A DNA stretch of 64,000 nucleotides from Antrihabitans stalactiti (GCF_012932915.1 NZ_VCQU01000009.1:62001-126000), one strand, 5' to 3'; shown: positions 38,862-49,223, numbered from the stretch's first letter. The notes: generated by a model not told the origin, from the letters alone. Numbers and translations are program-made.

Positions 38862-39383
38862 CTATCCTGGCATGTCGGTGGAGCCGTCGTCTTCGGGCTG
38901 GTCGATCAGGTGCTCGAACGCTTTCAGGTTCGCCAACGACTCACCACGCGAAACTCGCCAATCCCATTCGCGCCGAATCGATTTCGCAAATCCTAGTTCG
39001 AGGAGAACGTTGAAGTCCGCGTCCGCGGCTTCCAGCACCTGACCGAGGACCCGATCCAGTTCGTCCGCCGTCACCGCATGGAACGGCAGCCTGCCGACCA
39101 GATAGATATCGCCGGTCCGATCGATCGTGTAGTGCACGCCGTAGAGCCGGCGATTGCGCGTGAGCAGGTACCTGTGGACGCCCCCGTCATTCTCGTCCGG
39201 GTGACGACACACGAATGCTTCGACACGAACGCTGTCCCGACCGACCGTCAGCAGACAGGTCGTCTTGAGCTTCTTCTCACCCGGCAACTCGACGACGAAC
39301 TGATCGTCGCGGGTGCGGGTGTATTCGAGTTCGCGTTCGACGAGCGCGGAATCGATCGTGTCGACTATCGACGTCGGATTCAC
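38862..39383 (-). CDS. YbjN domain-containing protein
   Basis: A 173-residue protein of the YbjN/type III secretion chaperone-like fold ([60 protein letters not shown]). Function unknown; conserved beside mshA and gpm1. The GTG at 39383 follows GGGGGAG and overlaps the mshA stop (GTGA), which fixes the start against an open frame to 39725. Confidence 0.9.
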   Translation of the reverse strand: MNPTSIVDTIDSALVERELEYTRTRDDQFVVELPGEKKLKTTCLLTVGRDSVRVEAFVCRHPDENDGGVHRYLLTRNRRLYGVHYTIDRTGDIYLVGRLPFHAVTADELDRVLGQVLEAADADFNVLLELGFAKSIRREWDWRVSRGESLANLKAFEHLIDQPEDDGSTDMPG

Positions 39384-40747
39384 GCGCGCACTCCCCCGGG
39401 TCGTCGCCGCTTCCACAACGCGCGCGTCCGACGGACCGGATCGATGGTAGGAGTCGCAGCCGGACCGCGCTGGCGGACGAAATTCTCGTTCGCCCTGCGA
39501 TAGCTGGCGAGCAGACCATCGGCTGTCGCATCCCAAGAGAAGTTCGCAGCATGACGATTCGCGCGCTCGCCCATCCGCGTCAACTCGGCAGGGTCTGCGA
39601 GCAGCCAGCCGAGCGCAGACGACCAATCCGCGGTGCGGTGCCCCTGGACGAGCAGGCCGGTCTCGTGGTTGCGGACCGCAGTTCCCAAGCCGCCGACGTC
39701 TGCGGCGATGACGGGCGTTCCGCACGCCTGCGCCTCGATGGCGACGAGGCCGAACGATTCCGAATAGCTCGGGACCGCAACGAGATCCGATGCCCGATAG
39801 ACCTGGACCAGACGATCGGGCGGCTGCGGCGGCAGGAAGGTGACACGGTCTGCGATGCCGAGGGCGGCTGCGAGTTCGATGAGTGAATCAGGGCGTTCCA
39901 AGCCGGTGCCGGACGGTCCGCCGACGACGAGCACGCGCAACGGCAACCCGGGTTTCGCGGCAATCAGCTCAGCCGCAGCGCGTAACAGCACGTCCGGCGC
40001 CTTGAGCGGCTGTATACGGCCGACGAAGGTGACAACGGCTTCGTCGGCAGCGATGCCCAGCGCTGCGCGGGCAGCGAGCCGGTCGCCCGGCCGGTAGAGC
40101 GCGAGGTCCGCGCCGGGAGCGACGACGTCGATCTTGTCGGCGGAAGCGCCGTAGGTCTCGATGAGCTGCTTCGCTTCTTCGGCAGTGTTGGCGGTGAGCC
40201 GGTCGGCCTCTTCGACGACCTGCCGCTCGCCGATCTCGCGCGCAGCGGGTTCTGGTCGGTCGCCCTCGGCGAGCGCGGCGTTCTTCACAGCGGCAAGCGT
40301 GTGCGCGGTATGGATCAGCGGGACGCCCCAGCGGTCGCGCGCGAGCCAGCCGACCTGTCCGGACAGCCAGTAATGCGAATGCACGAGGTCGTAGTGGCCG
40401 GGCTGATGGCGTGCTTCTTCACGGAGGACACCGGCGGCAAACGCACAGAGCTGGGTCGGCAGATCATGCTTGTCGAGCCCTTCGAACGGGCCCGCCACGA
40501 CGTTGCGCACCAGGACGCCCGGCGCCGCTTCGACAACGGGCTGGTCAGCCGACGACGTCGCTCGGGTGAAGATCTCGACCTCGACGCCGCGTTTGGCCAT
40601 TTGCAGAGCGGTCTGCAGCACGTAGACGTTCATCCCGCCTGCGTCCCCGGTACCCGGCTGCGCCAACGGCGAGGTGTGTACGGAGAGAACCGCGACCCGG
40701 TGCAACCGTCGTGCGGGGGCGCTGCGCGAGGAACTCACGTCCTCCAT
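39380..40747 (-). CDS. mshA: D-inositol-3-phosphate glycosyltransferase
   Basis: A 455-residue GT4 enzyme that transfers N-acetylglucosamine from UDP-GlcNAc to 1L-myo-inositol-1-phosphate, the first step of mycothiol synthesis. MshA hallmarks include [43 protein letters not shown] and the nucleotide-sugar motif [20 protein letters not shown]. Mycothiol is the main low-mass thiol of actinobacteria. ATG at 40747. It opens the mshA-ybjN-gpm1 cluster. Confidence 0.96.
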   Translation of the reverse strand: MEDVSSSRSAPARRLHRVAVLSVHTSPLAQPGTGDAGGMNVYVLQTALQMAKRGVEVEIFTRATSSADQPVVEAAPGVLVRNVVAGPFEGLDKHDLPTQLCAFAAGVLREEARHQPGHYDLVHSHYWLSGQVGWLARDRWGVPLIHTAHTLAAVKNAALAEGDRPEPAAREIGERQVVEEADRLTANTAEEAKQLIETYGASADKIDVVAPGADLALYRPGDRLAARAALGIAADEAVVTFVGRIQPLKAPDVLLRAAAELIAAKPGLPLRVLVVGGPSGTGLERPDSLIELAAALGIADRVTFLPPQPPDRLVQVYRASDLVAVPSYSESFGLVAIEAQACGTPVIAADVGGLGTAVRNHETGLLVQGHRTADWSSALGWLLADPAELTRMGERANRHAANFSWDATADGLLASYRRANENFVRQRGPAATPTIDPVRRTRALWKRRRPGGVRA

Positions 40748-40763
40748 AGTGCCTTGCGCGGCG

Positions 40764-42308
40764 CTAGCCGCTCAGTTCGGCTTCGATCTCGCCGATATTT
40801 CGCTTGGGCCCGGTGAACCACTTGCGTGCCGAAGCGAACCACCAGAGGCCGATCGCACCTACCACGACGACCAAGGTGACAGGCGCGTAGTTCACCGACA
40901 CCCACGTGAACTCGTCGTTCCACGGGTAGCCCTTGTCGTCGGTCGGGAGGATGAACAGCACGCTGATGATGACAATCCACAGCACGGCGATGACGCCGAT
41001 CGGCCGGTACCACCGGCCGAGTTGCCACGGACCGGTGTGAAAGCGGCTGCCGTGCCGTAGTCGCAGCACGATCGGAATCCCGTACGCCACGTAGAGCCCG
41101 ATCACCGCGACCGATGTCGCAGCGGCGTATTCGGTCAAGAATTTGTCCTCGGGCACGAGCATCGACGGCACCAGCAACAGGAACGCGAAGAACACGATGA
41201 ACCCCACGGCGTTGGCTGGGACGCGCTTGGCCGTCAGCGTGGACCAGATTTTCGAACCTGGCACCGCACCGTCCCGTGAGAACGCGAACAACATGCGCGA
41301 CGCCGCCGTCACCGATGCATAGCCGCAGAACAACTGCGCAGCGGCGGCGATGATCAGCAGGGTGTTGGTCCAGACCGGGTCGAGGTTCGTTTCCAAGATG
41401 TAGATCACGGGGTTGCCGCCGTTCTTTTCCGGATCCAACGTGTCGTCGAGATTCGGGATTGCGAACGTCACCGCCAGGATCAGGATGTAGCCGAACACGG
41501 CCGACACCAGGATGGTGTTGATGATGCCCTTGGCAACGCCACGCCCCGCGTCCTGCGTTTCCTCCGACATGTGGGCGGACGCGTCGTAGCCGGTGAACGT
41601 GTACTGCGCGTGCAGCAGACCGAGAAGGAAGCTGAACCACACGCCACCGAAGCCGACTGCGCTGTTGTCGACCGTCTTTGTGAACACGAAGCTGACGCTC
41701 TGGTGATCGTGTGCGAAGAATGCGAGCACGACCACGAAGACGAGCACACCGCCGACGTGCCACCATGCGGAGACGTTGTTGATGGTTGCGGAGAGGTGCG
41801 GTCCGATGATGTTCAGCAGCGCGTGCAGTATCAGGATGCCGATGAAGACGAAGAAGATCGCGGTGCGGTCCGTGCCGATGTCGAAGCCGATGACATTGAG
41901 GACTGCGGTCGTGAAAATCGCTGCGCCGTAATCGATTGCAGCGGTAACCGCGACCTGTCCGATCAAATTGAACCAGCCCGTGAACCAGCCCCAGATCGGA
42001 CCACCGAGCTCCGACGCCCACCAGTACAGGCCGCCGGCGGTGGGATACGCGGACGCCAGTTCGGCCATCGCGAGGCCGACAAGCAGCACCATGAACGAGA
42101 CAAGCGGCCAACCCCACGCCATCGTGATCGGTCCACCGTTGGCCAAACCGATTCCGTAGCTGGCCAATCCGCCCGTCAGGATCGACACGATAGAGAAGCT
42201 GATGGCGAAATTCGAGAAGGACGACCACGACCGTTCGAGGTCCTGTTTGTAGCCGAGTTCGGCGAGTCGACGTTCGTCGGCGGAGAGTTCTCTATCGGCT
42301 GTACTCAT
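40764..42308 (-). CDS. APC family amino acid/amine permease
   Basis: A 514-residue transporter with about twelve helices. The start [20 protein letters not shown], the [20 protein letters not shown] segment and [20 protein letters not shown] match the ACT-type (choline/GABA/amino acid) permeases of the APC superfamily. It is probably a proton-coupled importer of an amino acid or amine; substrate not determined. ATG at 42308 follows GGAGAAG. A GGACA-AC-TGTCC palindrome lies 33 bases upstream. It is not obviously operonic with mshA (17-base gap, same strand). Confidence 0.9.
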   Translation of the reverse strand: MSTADRELSADERRLAELGYKQDLERSWSSFSNFAISFSIVSILTGGLASYGIGLANGGPITMAWGWPLVSFMVLLVGLAMAELASAYPTAGGLYWWASELGGPIWGWFTGWFNLIGQVAVTAAIDYGAAIFTTAVLNVIGFDIGTDRTAIFFVFIGILILHALLNIIGPHLSATINNVSAWWHVGGVLVFVVVLAFFAHDHQSVSFVFTKTVDNSAVGFGGVWFSFLLGLLHAQYTFTGYDASAHMSEETQDAGRGVAKGIINTILVSAVFGYILILAVTFAIPNLDDTLDPEKNGGNPVIYILETNLDPVWTNTLLIIAAAAQLFCGYASVTAASRMLFAFSRDGAVPGSKIWSTLTAKRVPANAVGFIVFFAFLLLVPSMLVPEDKFLTEYAAATSVAVIGLYVAYGIPIVLRLRHGSRFHTGPWQLGRWYRPIGVIAVLWIVIISVLFILPTDDKGYPWNDEFTWVSVNYAPVTLVVVVGAIGLWWFASARKWFTGPKRNIGEIEAELSG

Positions 42309-42340
42309 GACGTCTTCTCCCACACCAGATCAGACAACTT

Positions 42341-42352
42341 GGACAACTGTCC
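42341..42352 (-). promoter_or_regulatory. Palindrome upstream of APC permease
   Basis: GGACA-AC-TGTCC is a perfect 5-base inverted repeat with a 2-base spacer, in the 84-base gap between the permease start and the end of the alpha/beta hydrolase gene. Position and symmetry suit an operator. The short length leaves chance occurrence possible. Confidence 0.35.
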
Positions 42353-42392
42353 GGGCAGAACTTAGTCCTGGTAGAACACCCCGTCAATGGAT

Positions 42393-43229
42393 CTACAGTC
42401 CCCCGACGAACTGGTTCACAATCTTCACAAAGCGAGCCGGATCCTCGACGAACAGGCCGTGTTGCGCGCCCTCCCAGAAGGAGGTCACTACGTCCGGAAT
42501 CAATTGCGCCGCATGCTCTGCCGACGCCACGTCGACCACCGGGTCAGCCGTGCCGTGCAGGATCAGCGCTGGAATGTCGAGCGTCGCAAGCAGTTCGTCG
42601 TGCCCGGAGTTGCGATAAAACAGCGCGGACCGCACCCGCGGCGGCGTACTCAGGCTCGTCCCGAACATCAGTTGGGCGATGACGCCCTTGTCGTCGCCCG
42701 GACCGGTGTTGGCATTCCCGAAACCGGCGAACGCGCGAACCGCCTGGCTGGGGCTTTCGGCGAAGACGCCGGGGATCGCTGCGACCATCTTCGGACCGGT
42801 CTGCCCACCGCCCTGATTGCGACCTATTCCTGTGATCGCACCGGTCAACACGATGCCGGCGACGCGGGCGGTGCCGCGGTCGGCGAGGTAGTCGCACACC
42901 ACGAGCCCGCCGTAGGACCAGCCGAGCAGCACGCCATCGCCGTTCGGCGCTTCAGCCGCGAGAACAGCGGCAACGTCGGCGGCCCAATTGGCTGGGTCGT
43001 CGTAGCCCGTCTCCGGCGCGCCGGAGTAGCCGTGACCACGAAGGTCGACCGCGACGACCTTGTAGCGACGCGCGAACTCGTCGACGACGTCACCCCAGCA
43101 GCGTAACGACGCCGACCAACCATGGAGCAACACAAGGGGACGAGCGTCGTCCGACCCCGTCACGCGATACACGATCGGTGTGCCATCACGTGAGATCACC
43201 TCACGCAGTCGTGCTGTCTGCGTTGTCAT
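42393..43229 (-). CDS. Alpha/beta hydrolase
   Basis: A 278-residue serine hydrolase: oxyanion region LLHGWSASLRCW, nucleophile S105 in LLGWSYGGLV, acid in HGTADPVVDVAS and histidine in GAQHGLFVEDP. Such enzymes act as esterases, lactonases, haloperoxidase-like or meta-cleavage hydrolases; the exact reaction is not predictable. ATG at 43229 is supported by GCGGAA and by the conserved start; the open frame to 43619 is antisense noise. It is divergent from the PaaI thioesterase gene. Confidence 0.88.
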   Translation of the reverse strand: MTTQTARLREVISRDGTPIVYRVTGSDDARPLVLLHGWSASLRCWGDVVDEFARRYKVVAVDLRGHGYSGAPETGYDDPANWAADVAAVLAAEAPNGDGVLLGWSYGGLVVCDYLADRGTARVAGIVLTGAITGIGRNQGGGQTGPKMVAAIPGVFAESPSQAVRAFAGFGNANTGPGDDKGVIAQLMFGTSLSTPPRVRSALFYRNSGHDELLATLDIPALILHGTADPVVDVASAEHAAQLIPDVVTSFWEGAQHGLFVEDPARFVKIVNQFVGGL

Positions 43230-43272
43230 TTCCGCACCGTATCCCACCCCGCGATGACTATCGTTCGTTGGC

Positions 43273-43665
43273 ATGAACCCCGCAGACATCGTCGCGAGCA
43301 TCCCGTTCGCTGTCACCACCGGAATCGAATTGGTGAGTGCGACACCAGAAGAAGCAGTCGGACGACTCGAATGGGCGCCCGACCGGACCACGATCGGCGG
43401 CGGCATGCACGGCGGAGCCATCATGACGCTCGCAGACACCGTCGGAGCGGTTTGCGCCTTCTTGAACCTGCCGCCTGGTGCATCGACGTCGACGACAAGT
43501 TCGAGCACCGTGTTCACCCGCGGTGTCCGGTCGGGAACGGTCACTGCCACCGCGCGGCGCCTGCATGCGGGTCGGTCGACGATCGCCGTCGTGACCGAGG
43601 TCCGCGACGATGCCGGCAAGCTCGTTGCTCAGGTGACTCAGTCCCAGGCCGTCCTCGCGTCATAG
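43273..43665 (+). CDS. PaaI family hotdog thioesterase
   Basis: A 130-residue single-hotdog thioesterase: the helix GGMHGGAIMTLADTVGAV carries the typical acid residue, and STVFTRGVRSGTVTATAR forms the beta sheet. It hydrolyses an acyl- or aryl-CoA. The tocopherol-cyclase-like gene starts 21 bases downstream on the same strand. Confidence 0.88.
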   Translation: MNPADIVASIPFAVTTGIELVSATPEEAVGRLEWAPDRTTIGGGMHGGAIMTLADTVGAVCAFLNLPPGASTSTTSSSTVFTRGVRSGTVTATARRLHAGRSTIAVVTEVRDDAGKLVAQVTQSQAVLAS

Positions 43666-43686
43666 CGGGGCGCTACCGTAAGGGCC

Positions 43687-44721
43687 ATGCCGAGCCTGCT
43701 CGACCGCTTCCGTGCGACCGGTGCCGACCTGCCGTGGGGCGACCCGCTGCCTGCTCACGGTGTCGCCACCGAAGGGTATTTCTGGAAGTTCACCCAGCCC
43801 GAGACCGGCCGGATTCTTTCCGCGGCGATCGGCGTCAATCAGAGTCCGGAAGGACCATGGTCGACGGTCATCATCGCGGCGCATCCGAGTGGTTTCATCC
43901 GATCTGCCGTACACCCTGACGGTTTCGCCGATCCGCAGAAATTCGGGGCCTCGGCAGGCGCGCTGTTCACCGGCGAAGCGGACCGAGTAGTGGCAGATCT
44001 CGGGCCGGATGCGCGGCTCGACGTTCGCATCGTCGACCCATTGCCGTGGCCGAAGCGCGCCTTCGGCGGGACCAGCTTTTTCCAATCGATCCCCGGCCTC
44101 GGCCATCGTTGGCATCCGTGGCTGCTCGGCGGTCGTGTCGTGGGGACCGCCACCATCGGCAACGAGCAGTGGAATCTCGACGGCGCTCAGGTGTACGGCG
44201 AGAAGCGTTGGGGTTCTGCGCATTTCCCAGAGCGATGGTGGAGCGGATCGGCGCAGGGGTTTGCCGAGCCAGGCGCGTGCGTGACGTTCGCGGGCGCGAA
44301 GGTCATCTCGGGTCGCCTCAGTGTCGAGACAACTTTGGTCTCTGTTCGGCTGCCGGACGGTACGGTCCTGCGGTTCGGCGGACCGAGCACGTCGCATATT
44401 CGAGCGACTGTGACGCCCGAGAAATGGTCGCTGCATGGCCGGAATCCGCGGTCCGGCATAGAGATCGAGGCCGCCTCGCCGCTGGATACCGCATTCGTCG
44501 TGCCGGTCCCCGTCCCCGAAGAGCGCCGAAACGCCCCCGCTGCGATTCTCCATCCGCTCGGGCGCCTCAACGTTACGGTCCGGCGCCGGGCCGATATCGC
44601 CTGGCAGGGCGAGTCAACATTGGCGACACTGGAATACGGCGGCTTCGCCGACGCCCGGGCAGAGCTGCAGCGACGCGGCCTCGACCCGGAGTCGGAAACC
44701 GCGCCGCCGCAAGCGAACTGA
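43687..44721 (+). CDS. Tocopherol cyclase-like lipocalin-fold protein
   Basis: A 344-residue protein. EGYFWKFTQPETGRILSAAI at the start and GAQVYGEKRWGSAHFPERWW followed by SGSAQGF resemble plant and cyanobacterial tocopherol cyclase (EKNWG..FP..W.W.Q). The family binds long-chain quinols in a beta-barrel. In a non-photosynthetic actinobacterium it more likely binds or cyclises a prenylated quinone or lipid. It is co-directional with the PaaI thioesterase gene. Activity unproven; similarity judged by eye. Confidence 0.65.
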   Translation: MPSLLDRFRATGADLPWGDPLPAHGVATEGYFWKFTQPETGRILSAAIGVNQSPEGPWSTVIIAAHPSGFIRSAVHPDGFADPQKFGASAGALFTGEADRVVADLGPDARLDVRIVDPLPWPKRAFGGTSFFQSIPGLGHRWHPWLLGGRVVGTATIGNEQWNLDGAQVYGEKRWGSAHFPERWWSGSAQGFAEPGACVTFAGAKVISGRLSVETTLVSVRLPDGTVLRFGGPSTSHIRATVTPEKWSLHGRNPRSGIEIEAASPLDTAFVVPVPVPEERRNAPAAILHPLGRLNVTVRRRADIAWQGESTLATLEYGGFADARAELQRRGLDPESETAPPQAN

Positions 44722-44733
44722 CGCGAAGAGCGA

Positions 44734-45993
44734 CTAGCCCAGCGCGCGGCGCATCGAGGGCAGCGGGTCGGCGTACAGCGCGCTGAGCGAGGTAACGCTC
44801 GCAGCGAACTCCTGGACCCGGTTACCGAAGCCGCTGACGCGAATGTCCTTGCGCGGCAAAGTCGATGACTGCGCAAAGGCCTCGGCGACATGCGGAATCG
44901 CGGCCGGGTACTCGGTGAACGACTGCCCGCCGAGAATCACGCGGTCCGGATTGAAGAGGTCACGAAGCATCGCCACTGTACGACCCAAAACCTTGGCTCG
45001 CTCTACCAGAAGCTCATGCGCTGCAACCGAACCCGAGCTCGCAGCCTGGTAGAGGCTGCTGATCGCGAGCGGCTCCGGACCGGTCAGGATGCCCATCGAC
45101 CGCGCCCGATCGAGCAATGCCCGATCGCTGACGGTCGCTTCGAGGCAACCGCGATGTCCGCATTCGCATTCGGCGTCCGAGCCGGTCGGTAGGTGGACTA
45201 TCGAGCCCGGACCGTTGTTCGGCGTATGGACCCGCCCGTCGATGGTCAGAGCAATGCCTGCCGTTTCGCGAGCGTAGAAGTACAAGCCGGTGCCAGCAGG
45301 CGCTTCCTGCGGATTCCTCGGCGCGAGCAACAGTTCCGCCGCGGCCATGGCCTCGACATGTGCGGCGACCGAAACAGGAAGTCCGAGAGCCTCTCCCACA
45401 ATTGCGCCGACGCGGGCGCCACGCCAGTTCAGGCGTGCGTGGTCGGCGATTCCGGTCGCGGAATCGACGCGGCCACCGAGTGCTATACCGACCCACAGCG
45501 GGCTACGACGGTGCCACCGCGTCGTGAAGGACCGGGCGCTGCGCGCGATCGCGGTGAGCGCGGCGTCCTGGTGGACGCGTGGCGTCGGGATTTCGACGCC
45601 ACCGAGGATGCGGCCGCGGAGATCGCTGGCCGTGATGCTGGTGACGACGGCGCCGATGTGGATGCCGATCGTCAGGTACGGCTCGTGGTTGGTTTCGAAC
45701 GGAACCCGCGGCCTGCCGATGGCACCGGATGCCGTCAGGTCAGCGCGTTCGCGGAGCAATCCGGCACCGAGCAGGCCTGCGACCTGCCGATTCACCGTCG
45801 CAATGCTGAGCCCGGTGGTCCGAGCAGTCGTGTCGCGAGAGATGGGACCCTGCGTCGATGCTGCCCGCAGAACGGCGGCGGCGGGGTTGTCCGCGATGCG
45901 CAATTCAGGCGAAATCACCTGGACGCGGTTGGCGGCACGAGGGGTCGAACCATGCGAACGAAGAGGTGCAGATACAAGTGTGGGCGTGGACAT
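44734..45993 (-). CDS. ROK family transcriptional regulator
   Basis: A 419-residue regulator: N-terminal winged HTH (residues about 50-85, GPISRDTTARTTGLSIATVN), then a ROK/ASKHA domain with the zinc motif CECGHRGCLEA and GIALGGRVD-type phosphate loops. Sugar kinase-fold binding probably senses a sugar or sugar-phosphate. From memory the mycobacterial orthologue is Rv0485. ATG at 45993 is preceded by GAGGAAT. A Cys-rich short frame and a hairpin lie in its 5' leader (46010-46127), a possible attenuator. Confidence 0.9.
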   Translation of the reverse strand: MSTPTLVSAPLRSHGSTPRAANRVQVISPELRIADNPAAAVLRAASTQGPISRDTTARTTGLSIATVNRQVAGLLGAGLLRERADLTASGAIGRPRVPFETNHEPYLTIGIHIGAVVTSITASDLRGRILGGVEIPTPRVHQDAALTAIARSARSFTTRWHRRSPLWVGIALGGRVDSATGIADHARLNWRGARVGAIVGEALGLPVSVAAHVEAMAAAELLLAPRNPQEAPAGTGLYFYARETAGIALTIDGRVHTPNNGPGSIVHLPTGSDAECECGHRGCLEATVSDRALLDRARSMGILTGPEPLAISSLYQAASSGSVAAHELLVERAKVLGRTVAMLRDLFNPDRVILGGQSFTEYPAAIPHVAEAFAQSSTLPRKDIRVSGFGNRVQEFAASVTSLSALYADPLPSMRRALG

Positions 45994-46009
45994 GAAATTC
46001 CTCGATTTA

Positions 46010-46029
46010 GTCCCCGAATACGCCGGGAC
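46010..46029 (-). terminator. Attenuator-like hairpin in ROK leader
   Basis: GTCCC (46010-46014) pairs with GGGAC (46025-46029) around a 10-base loop, between the stop of the Cys-rich short frame and the ROK Shine-Dalgarno sequence. Short stem, no T-run; it could mask the ribosome-binding site or act as a pausing element. Confidence 0.35.
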
Positions 46030-46052
46030 GAATGTCTACAGGTCGGCTGGCG

Positions 46053-46127
46053 CTAGCTGCACAGGCAGCGGCAGGGACAACACAGTTCCCGCGCGAATGG
46101 CAGCCGCGCACCCAACGATGCGGTCAC
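46053..46127 (-). CDS. Putative polycysteine leader peptide (24 residues)
   Basis: From GTG at 46127 the frame encodes 24 residues, [20 protein letters not shown] then CLCS and a stop, with five cysteines in the last nine residues (37 residues if an ATG at 46166 is used). It lies 59 bases upstream of the ROK start in the same direction. Mycobacteria use such short frames ending in cysteine codons as cysteine-responsive attenuators. The divergent gene is a sulfur-scavenging dioxygenase, which fits sulfur control. Could be chance in GC-rich DNA. Confidence 0.45.
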   Translation of the reverse strand: MTASLGARLPFARELCCPCRCLCS

Positions 46128-46299
46128 GTACGAGACGCGAAGCGCAGACGGGTGGCCGGTGGACATGCGTCCAAAGTTAGCACTTCGACCAGCTGTGTCC
46201 AATCGGCGTGCTTGCGATCACAGTGCGAGAAAGACTTCTGCGAATGTGCGATCGCTGGTTGCGTTGGGCCCGTCGAACCCCCACCGCGAAAGGCCAACT

Positions 46300-47229
46300 A
46301 TGTCCATCGATCTCGCATTGGACACCGAAACAAGCTCTGCTCCAACACCTTCCATTACAAGGCTCGGCGCTCATATCGGCGCACAAATCGATGGAGTCCG
46401 CCTCGGCGGCGACCTCGACCCGGGCAGTGTCTCCCTGATAAGGCAGGCGCTGCTCGAGCACAAAGTCATCTTTTTTCGCGGCCAACAACACCTCGACGAC
46501 GATTCGCAGCACGAATTCGCCTCGCTGCTCGGAATCCCGACCACGCCGCATCCGACGGTCACGTCGCGCGGCACCAAGACACTCGCCATCGACTCCGAAT
46601 ACGGCAAAGCGAACAGCTGGCACACCGACGTCACGTTCGTCGATCGCATTCCGGCAGCGTCGATATTGCGGGCGGTGACGCTGCCCGAATACGGCGGTTC
46701 GACGACATGGGCCTCGACCACCGCTGCGTACGACTCGTTGCCCGAGCCACTGCGGCATCTCGTCGAAAATCTGTGGGCCGTGCACACCAATCGCTATGAC
46801 TACGCAGCGACCGCAGCAGACGCGATCAACGACAAGACTCGCGAATACCGGCAAGAATTCGAATCGACTTACTACGAGACCGTCCATCCCGTCGTCCGAG
46901 TTCACCCCGAGACCGGCGAGCGGTCGTTGCTGCTCGGTCACTTCATCAAGCAGTTCGTCGGGCTGGGCACCAAGGAGTCGCAAACGATCTTCAACCTGCT
47001 GCAGGACCGCGTCACCAGGCTCGAGCACACCACCAGGTGGAACTGGCGTGACGGAGACGTCGCCATCTGGGACAACCGCGCAACGCAGCATTACGCGGTC
47101 GCCGATTACGGCGATCAGTACCGGCGCCTCAATCGCATCACTCTGGCGGGCGACGTGCCGGTCAACATCCACGGCGAACGCAGCCGCGCAATCGTCGGCG
47201 ACGCTGAGCACTACGCGCCGCTACCCTGA
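46300..47229 (+). CDS. TauD/TfdA-type alpha-ketoglutarate-dependent sulfate ester dioxygenase
   Basis: A 309-residue Fe(II)/2-oxoglutarate dioxygenase. Metal ligands H108 and D110 (NSWHTDVTF) and H264 ([12 protein letters not shown]), with the 2-oxoglutarate arginine about R279. The sequence strongly resembles mycobacterial Rv3406, which releases sulfite from alkyl sulfates (for example [19 protein letters not shown] and [11 protein letters not shown]). It supports sulfur scavenging. ATG at 46300 starts the fold; upstream in-frame codons are non-conserved. Divergent from the ROK regulator. Confidence 0.92.
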   Translation: MSIDLALDTETSSAPTPSITRLGAHIGAQIDGVRLGGDLDPGSVSLIRQALLEHKVIFFRGQQHLDDDSQHEFASLLGIPTTPHPTVTSRGTKTLAIDSEYGKANSWHTDVTFVDRIPAASILRAVTLPEYGGSTTWASTTAAYDSLPEPLRHLVENLWAVHTNRYDYAATAADAINDKTREYRQEFESTYYETVHPVVRVHPETGERSLLLGHFIKQFVGLGTKESQTIFNLLQDRVTRLEHTTRWNWRDGDVAIWDNRATQHYAVADYGDQYRRLNRITLAGDVPVNIHGERSRAIVGDAEHYAPLP

Positions 47230-47258
47230 CCGAGAATCCGGCGACCTACGATGACGCC

Positions 47259-47996
47259 ATGAGTACCGATCGCATCGCAGTCGTCACCGGCGCAAGTTCC
47301 GGGATCGGCGAGGCAACTGCACGCAGGCTCGCAGCCGACGGATTTCACGTGGTCGTCGGCGCGCGGCGCCTTGACCGGCTGGAGGCGCTGGCCAGCGAAA
47401 TCGGTGGCACCGCGTTGGAACTCGACATCACCGACGAGGATTCCGTCGCCGCGTTCACCGCAGTGATCCCGCGCGTCGATGTGCTGGTGAACAACGCGGG
47501 CGGAGCGAAAGGGTTGGCGCCGGTCATCGACGCCGATCTCGATGACTGGATCTGGATGTGGGAAACCAATGTCCTCGGCACCTTGCGCGTGACGAAGGCA
47601 TTGCTGCCGAAGCTGATCGACTCCGGTGACGGGCTCATCGTCACGATCACGTCGGTCGCTGCGATCGAGGCGTACGACAACGGTGCCGGATACACCTCGG
47701 CGAAGCATGGGCAGGCGCTGTTGCACCGAACGCTGCGTGGCGAACTGCTCGGAAAACCTGTCCGGCTCACCGAAGTCGCGCCCGGCGCCGTCGAAACGGA
47801 ATTCTCACTCGTCCGTTTCGACGGCGACGAAGGGCGCGCGGCGGCGGTCTATCAGGGCATCGATCCCCTGGTCGCCGACGACATCGCCGAGATCATCGGT
47901 TTCGTCGCCTCGCGGCCGAGCCACGTCAATATCGATCAGATCGTGGTCAAGCCACGTGACCAGGCTTCGGCAAGCCGGATGCACCGCCGGAGCTGA
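47259..47996 (+). CDS. SDR family oxidoreductase
   Basis: A 245-residue classical short-chain dehydrogenase: VVTGASSGIGEATARRLA, NNAGGAKG, and the catalytic Ser-Tyr-Lys in TSVAAIEAYDNGAGYTSAKH. It uses NAD(P)H on an unknown substrate. From memory the same SDR sits beside the L,D-transpeptidase gene in mycobacteria (Rv0484c). Its stop codon is directly adjacent to the converging L,D-transpeptidase stop (47996/47997). Confidence 0.93.
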   Translation: MSTDRIAVVTGASSGIGEATARRLAADGFHVVVGARRLDRLEALASEIGGTALELDITDEDSVAAFTAVIPRVDVLVNNAGGAKGLAPVIDADLDDWIWMWETNVLGTLRVTKALLPKLIDSGDGLIVTITSVAAIEAYDNGAGYTSAKHGQALLHRTLRGELLGKPVRLTEVAPGAVETEFSLVRFDGDEGRAAAVYQGIDPLVADDIAEIIGFVASRPSHVNIDQIVVKPRDQASASRMHRRS

Positions 47997-49223
47997 TCAG
48001 TTGCCGCCGGCCGGCGCAGGGGTCCTCGGTGTTGCCGATACCGTTGCGCCCGGGTTGTCGGCGAGTGCGGACATCGACTTCCACGTATCCCAATCGATCG
48101 TCCAGTCGTAGAGATCGCCGTCCGAAGCCGACAGCGGGATCGACGTGCCGGTCACCTCGACCGGGTCGCCGTAGAGCGCGGTCGGGAAGTACGCGGCGGC
48201 GTCCTCGGGCGAGAGGTTGATGCAGCCGTTGGTGACGTTCGACGAGCCCTGCGCGCCGACCGACTCCGGGTTGGCGTGGATGAACTCGCCGTTGTTCGAA
48301 ATCCGGACCGCCCAGCGCTCGCGGACGTTGGTATAGAACGGCGGGTTCGACATGAGGAAATCCTCGTGCTTCTCGGTCACGACGTGGACGCCGCTGCGGG
48401 TCACGTTGCGCGCCTCGTTGCCTTCGCCGTAGCTCACCGCGAAATCGAATACGGTCTCGCCGTCACGAACGACCTGCATGCGGTGGCTGGGTGCACTCGC
48501 CTTGACGATCTGACTGCGACCGATCGTGAAGTTCGACGTTGCGTCGGTCTCGCCGTAGGCGCCGTCGCCGTAGCTGAGGCCGTACAGCTTCGCGTCGAGC
48601 TTGACCTTCGTTCCGGGCGTCCAATAGTTCTGCGGGCGCCAGTGCACGCGCGAACCTCGGTCGTCCGGCAGCCAAGCCCACGAGCCGGTGGTCGGTGGAT
48701 CGGTCGTGACCTTCAGGGCCTTCTCGACAGCGGCCTTGTCCTCGACGTGCGCATTGAACTGCACGATGATCGGCGCTGCGATGCCGACTTCCTGGCCGTC
48801 GGCGATCTGGATCTGGGCCGACGTCGTCGAGTCCGGCGTCAGGGTCGTGAAGCTGCCCTCGATCGGTGTGGACTTGTTGTCCTTGCCCGCGACGGTGCCG
48901 GACCAGGTGTACTTGGCGCCGTAGCCGAGGGGCTCGCCGACGGTCCACGTCTTGGCATCGTTGCTCAGTTTGCCAGCAATCGCCTTGCCCGACGGACTGG
49001 TCAGAACCACGTTCTGGAGCGTGCCGTTCTCGGCCTTGACCGAGATAGGAGCGACCGGGCTGACATCCTCGGCACCCGCAGCTGGGTCGAATTCGGCGTG
49101 CGGCTCAGCGTTCGCTGCGCCGCCCGGTCCGGAGTTGCTACCGCACCCGGCAAGCAGAGCGATGGCACTCAGCATCGCCGCCACGAGGACAGCGAGGGAC
49201 CTCCATCGGTTTCGAATTGGCAT
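47997..49223 (-). CDS. L,D-transpeptidase lipoprotein (LprQ/LdtE-like)
   Basis: A 408-residue secreted lipoprotein (signal hydrophobic core, lipobox LLAGC at residue about 27). Two immunoglobulin-like domains (about 50-250) precede the YkuD catalytic domain: histidine in [18 protein letters not shown] and nucleophile cysteine in [14 protein letters not shown]. It forms 3-3 cross-links in peptidoglycan, characteristic of Mycobacteriales. ATG at 49223. Confidence 0.94.
   Translation of the reverse strand: MPIRNRWRSLAVLVAAMLSAIALLAGCGSNSGPGGAANAEPHAEFDPAAGAEDVSPVAPISVKAENGTLQNVVLTSPSGKAIAGKLSNDAKTWTVGEPLGYGAKYTWSGTVAGKDNKSTPIEGSFTTLTPDSTTSAQIQIADGQEVGIAAPIIVQFNAHVEDKAAVEKALKVTTDPPTTGSWAWLPDDRGSRVHWRPQNYWTPGTKVKLDAKLYGLSYGDGAYGETDATSNFTIGRSQIVKASAPSHRMQVVRDGETVFDFAVSYGEGNEARNVTRSGVHVVTEKHEDFLMSNPPFYTNVRERWAVRISNNGEFIHANPESVGAQGSSNVTNGCINLSPEDAAAYFPTALYGDPVEVTGTSIPLSASDGDLYDWTIDWDTWKSMSALADNPGATVSATPRTPAPAGGN

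Larger units (their letters stand above)
45994..46299. promoter_or_regulatory. Divergent 306-base control region between ROK regulator and sulfate-ester dioxygenase
   Basis: This is the longest gap without a standard gene. It contains, on the minus strand, a short frame ending in CCPCRCLCS (46053-46127) and a GTCCC/GGGAC hairpin (46010-46029) between that frame and the ROK start. It must hold both divergent promoters; I could not place -10/-35 boxes confidently. Confidence 0.6.

Noticed and set aside
46170-46270. Cys-rich plus-strand frame ([20 protein letters not shown]) ahead of the dioxygenase gene
   Set aside because: It has no stop near the dioxygenase start and runs far into that gene in another frame, unlike a leader peptide; probably chance. 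It also warns that the minus-strand Cys-rich frame could be chance.
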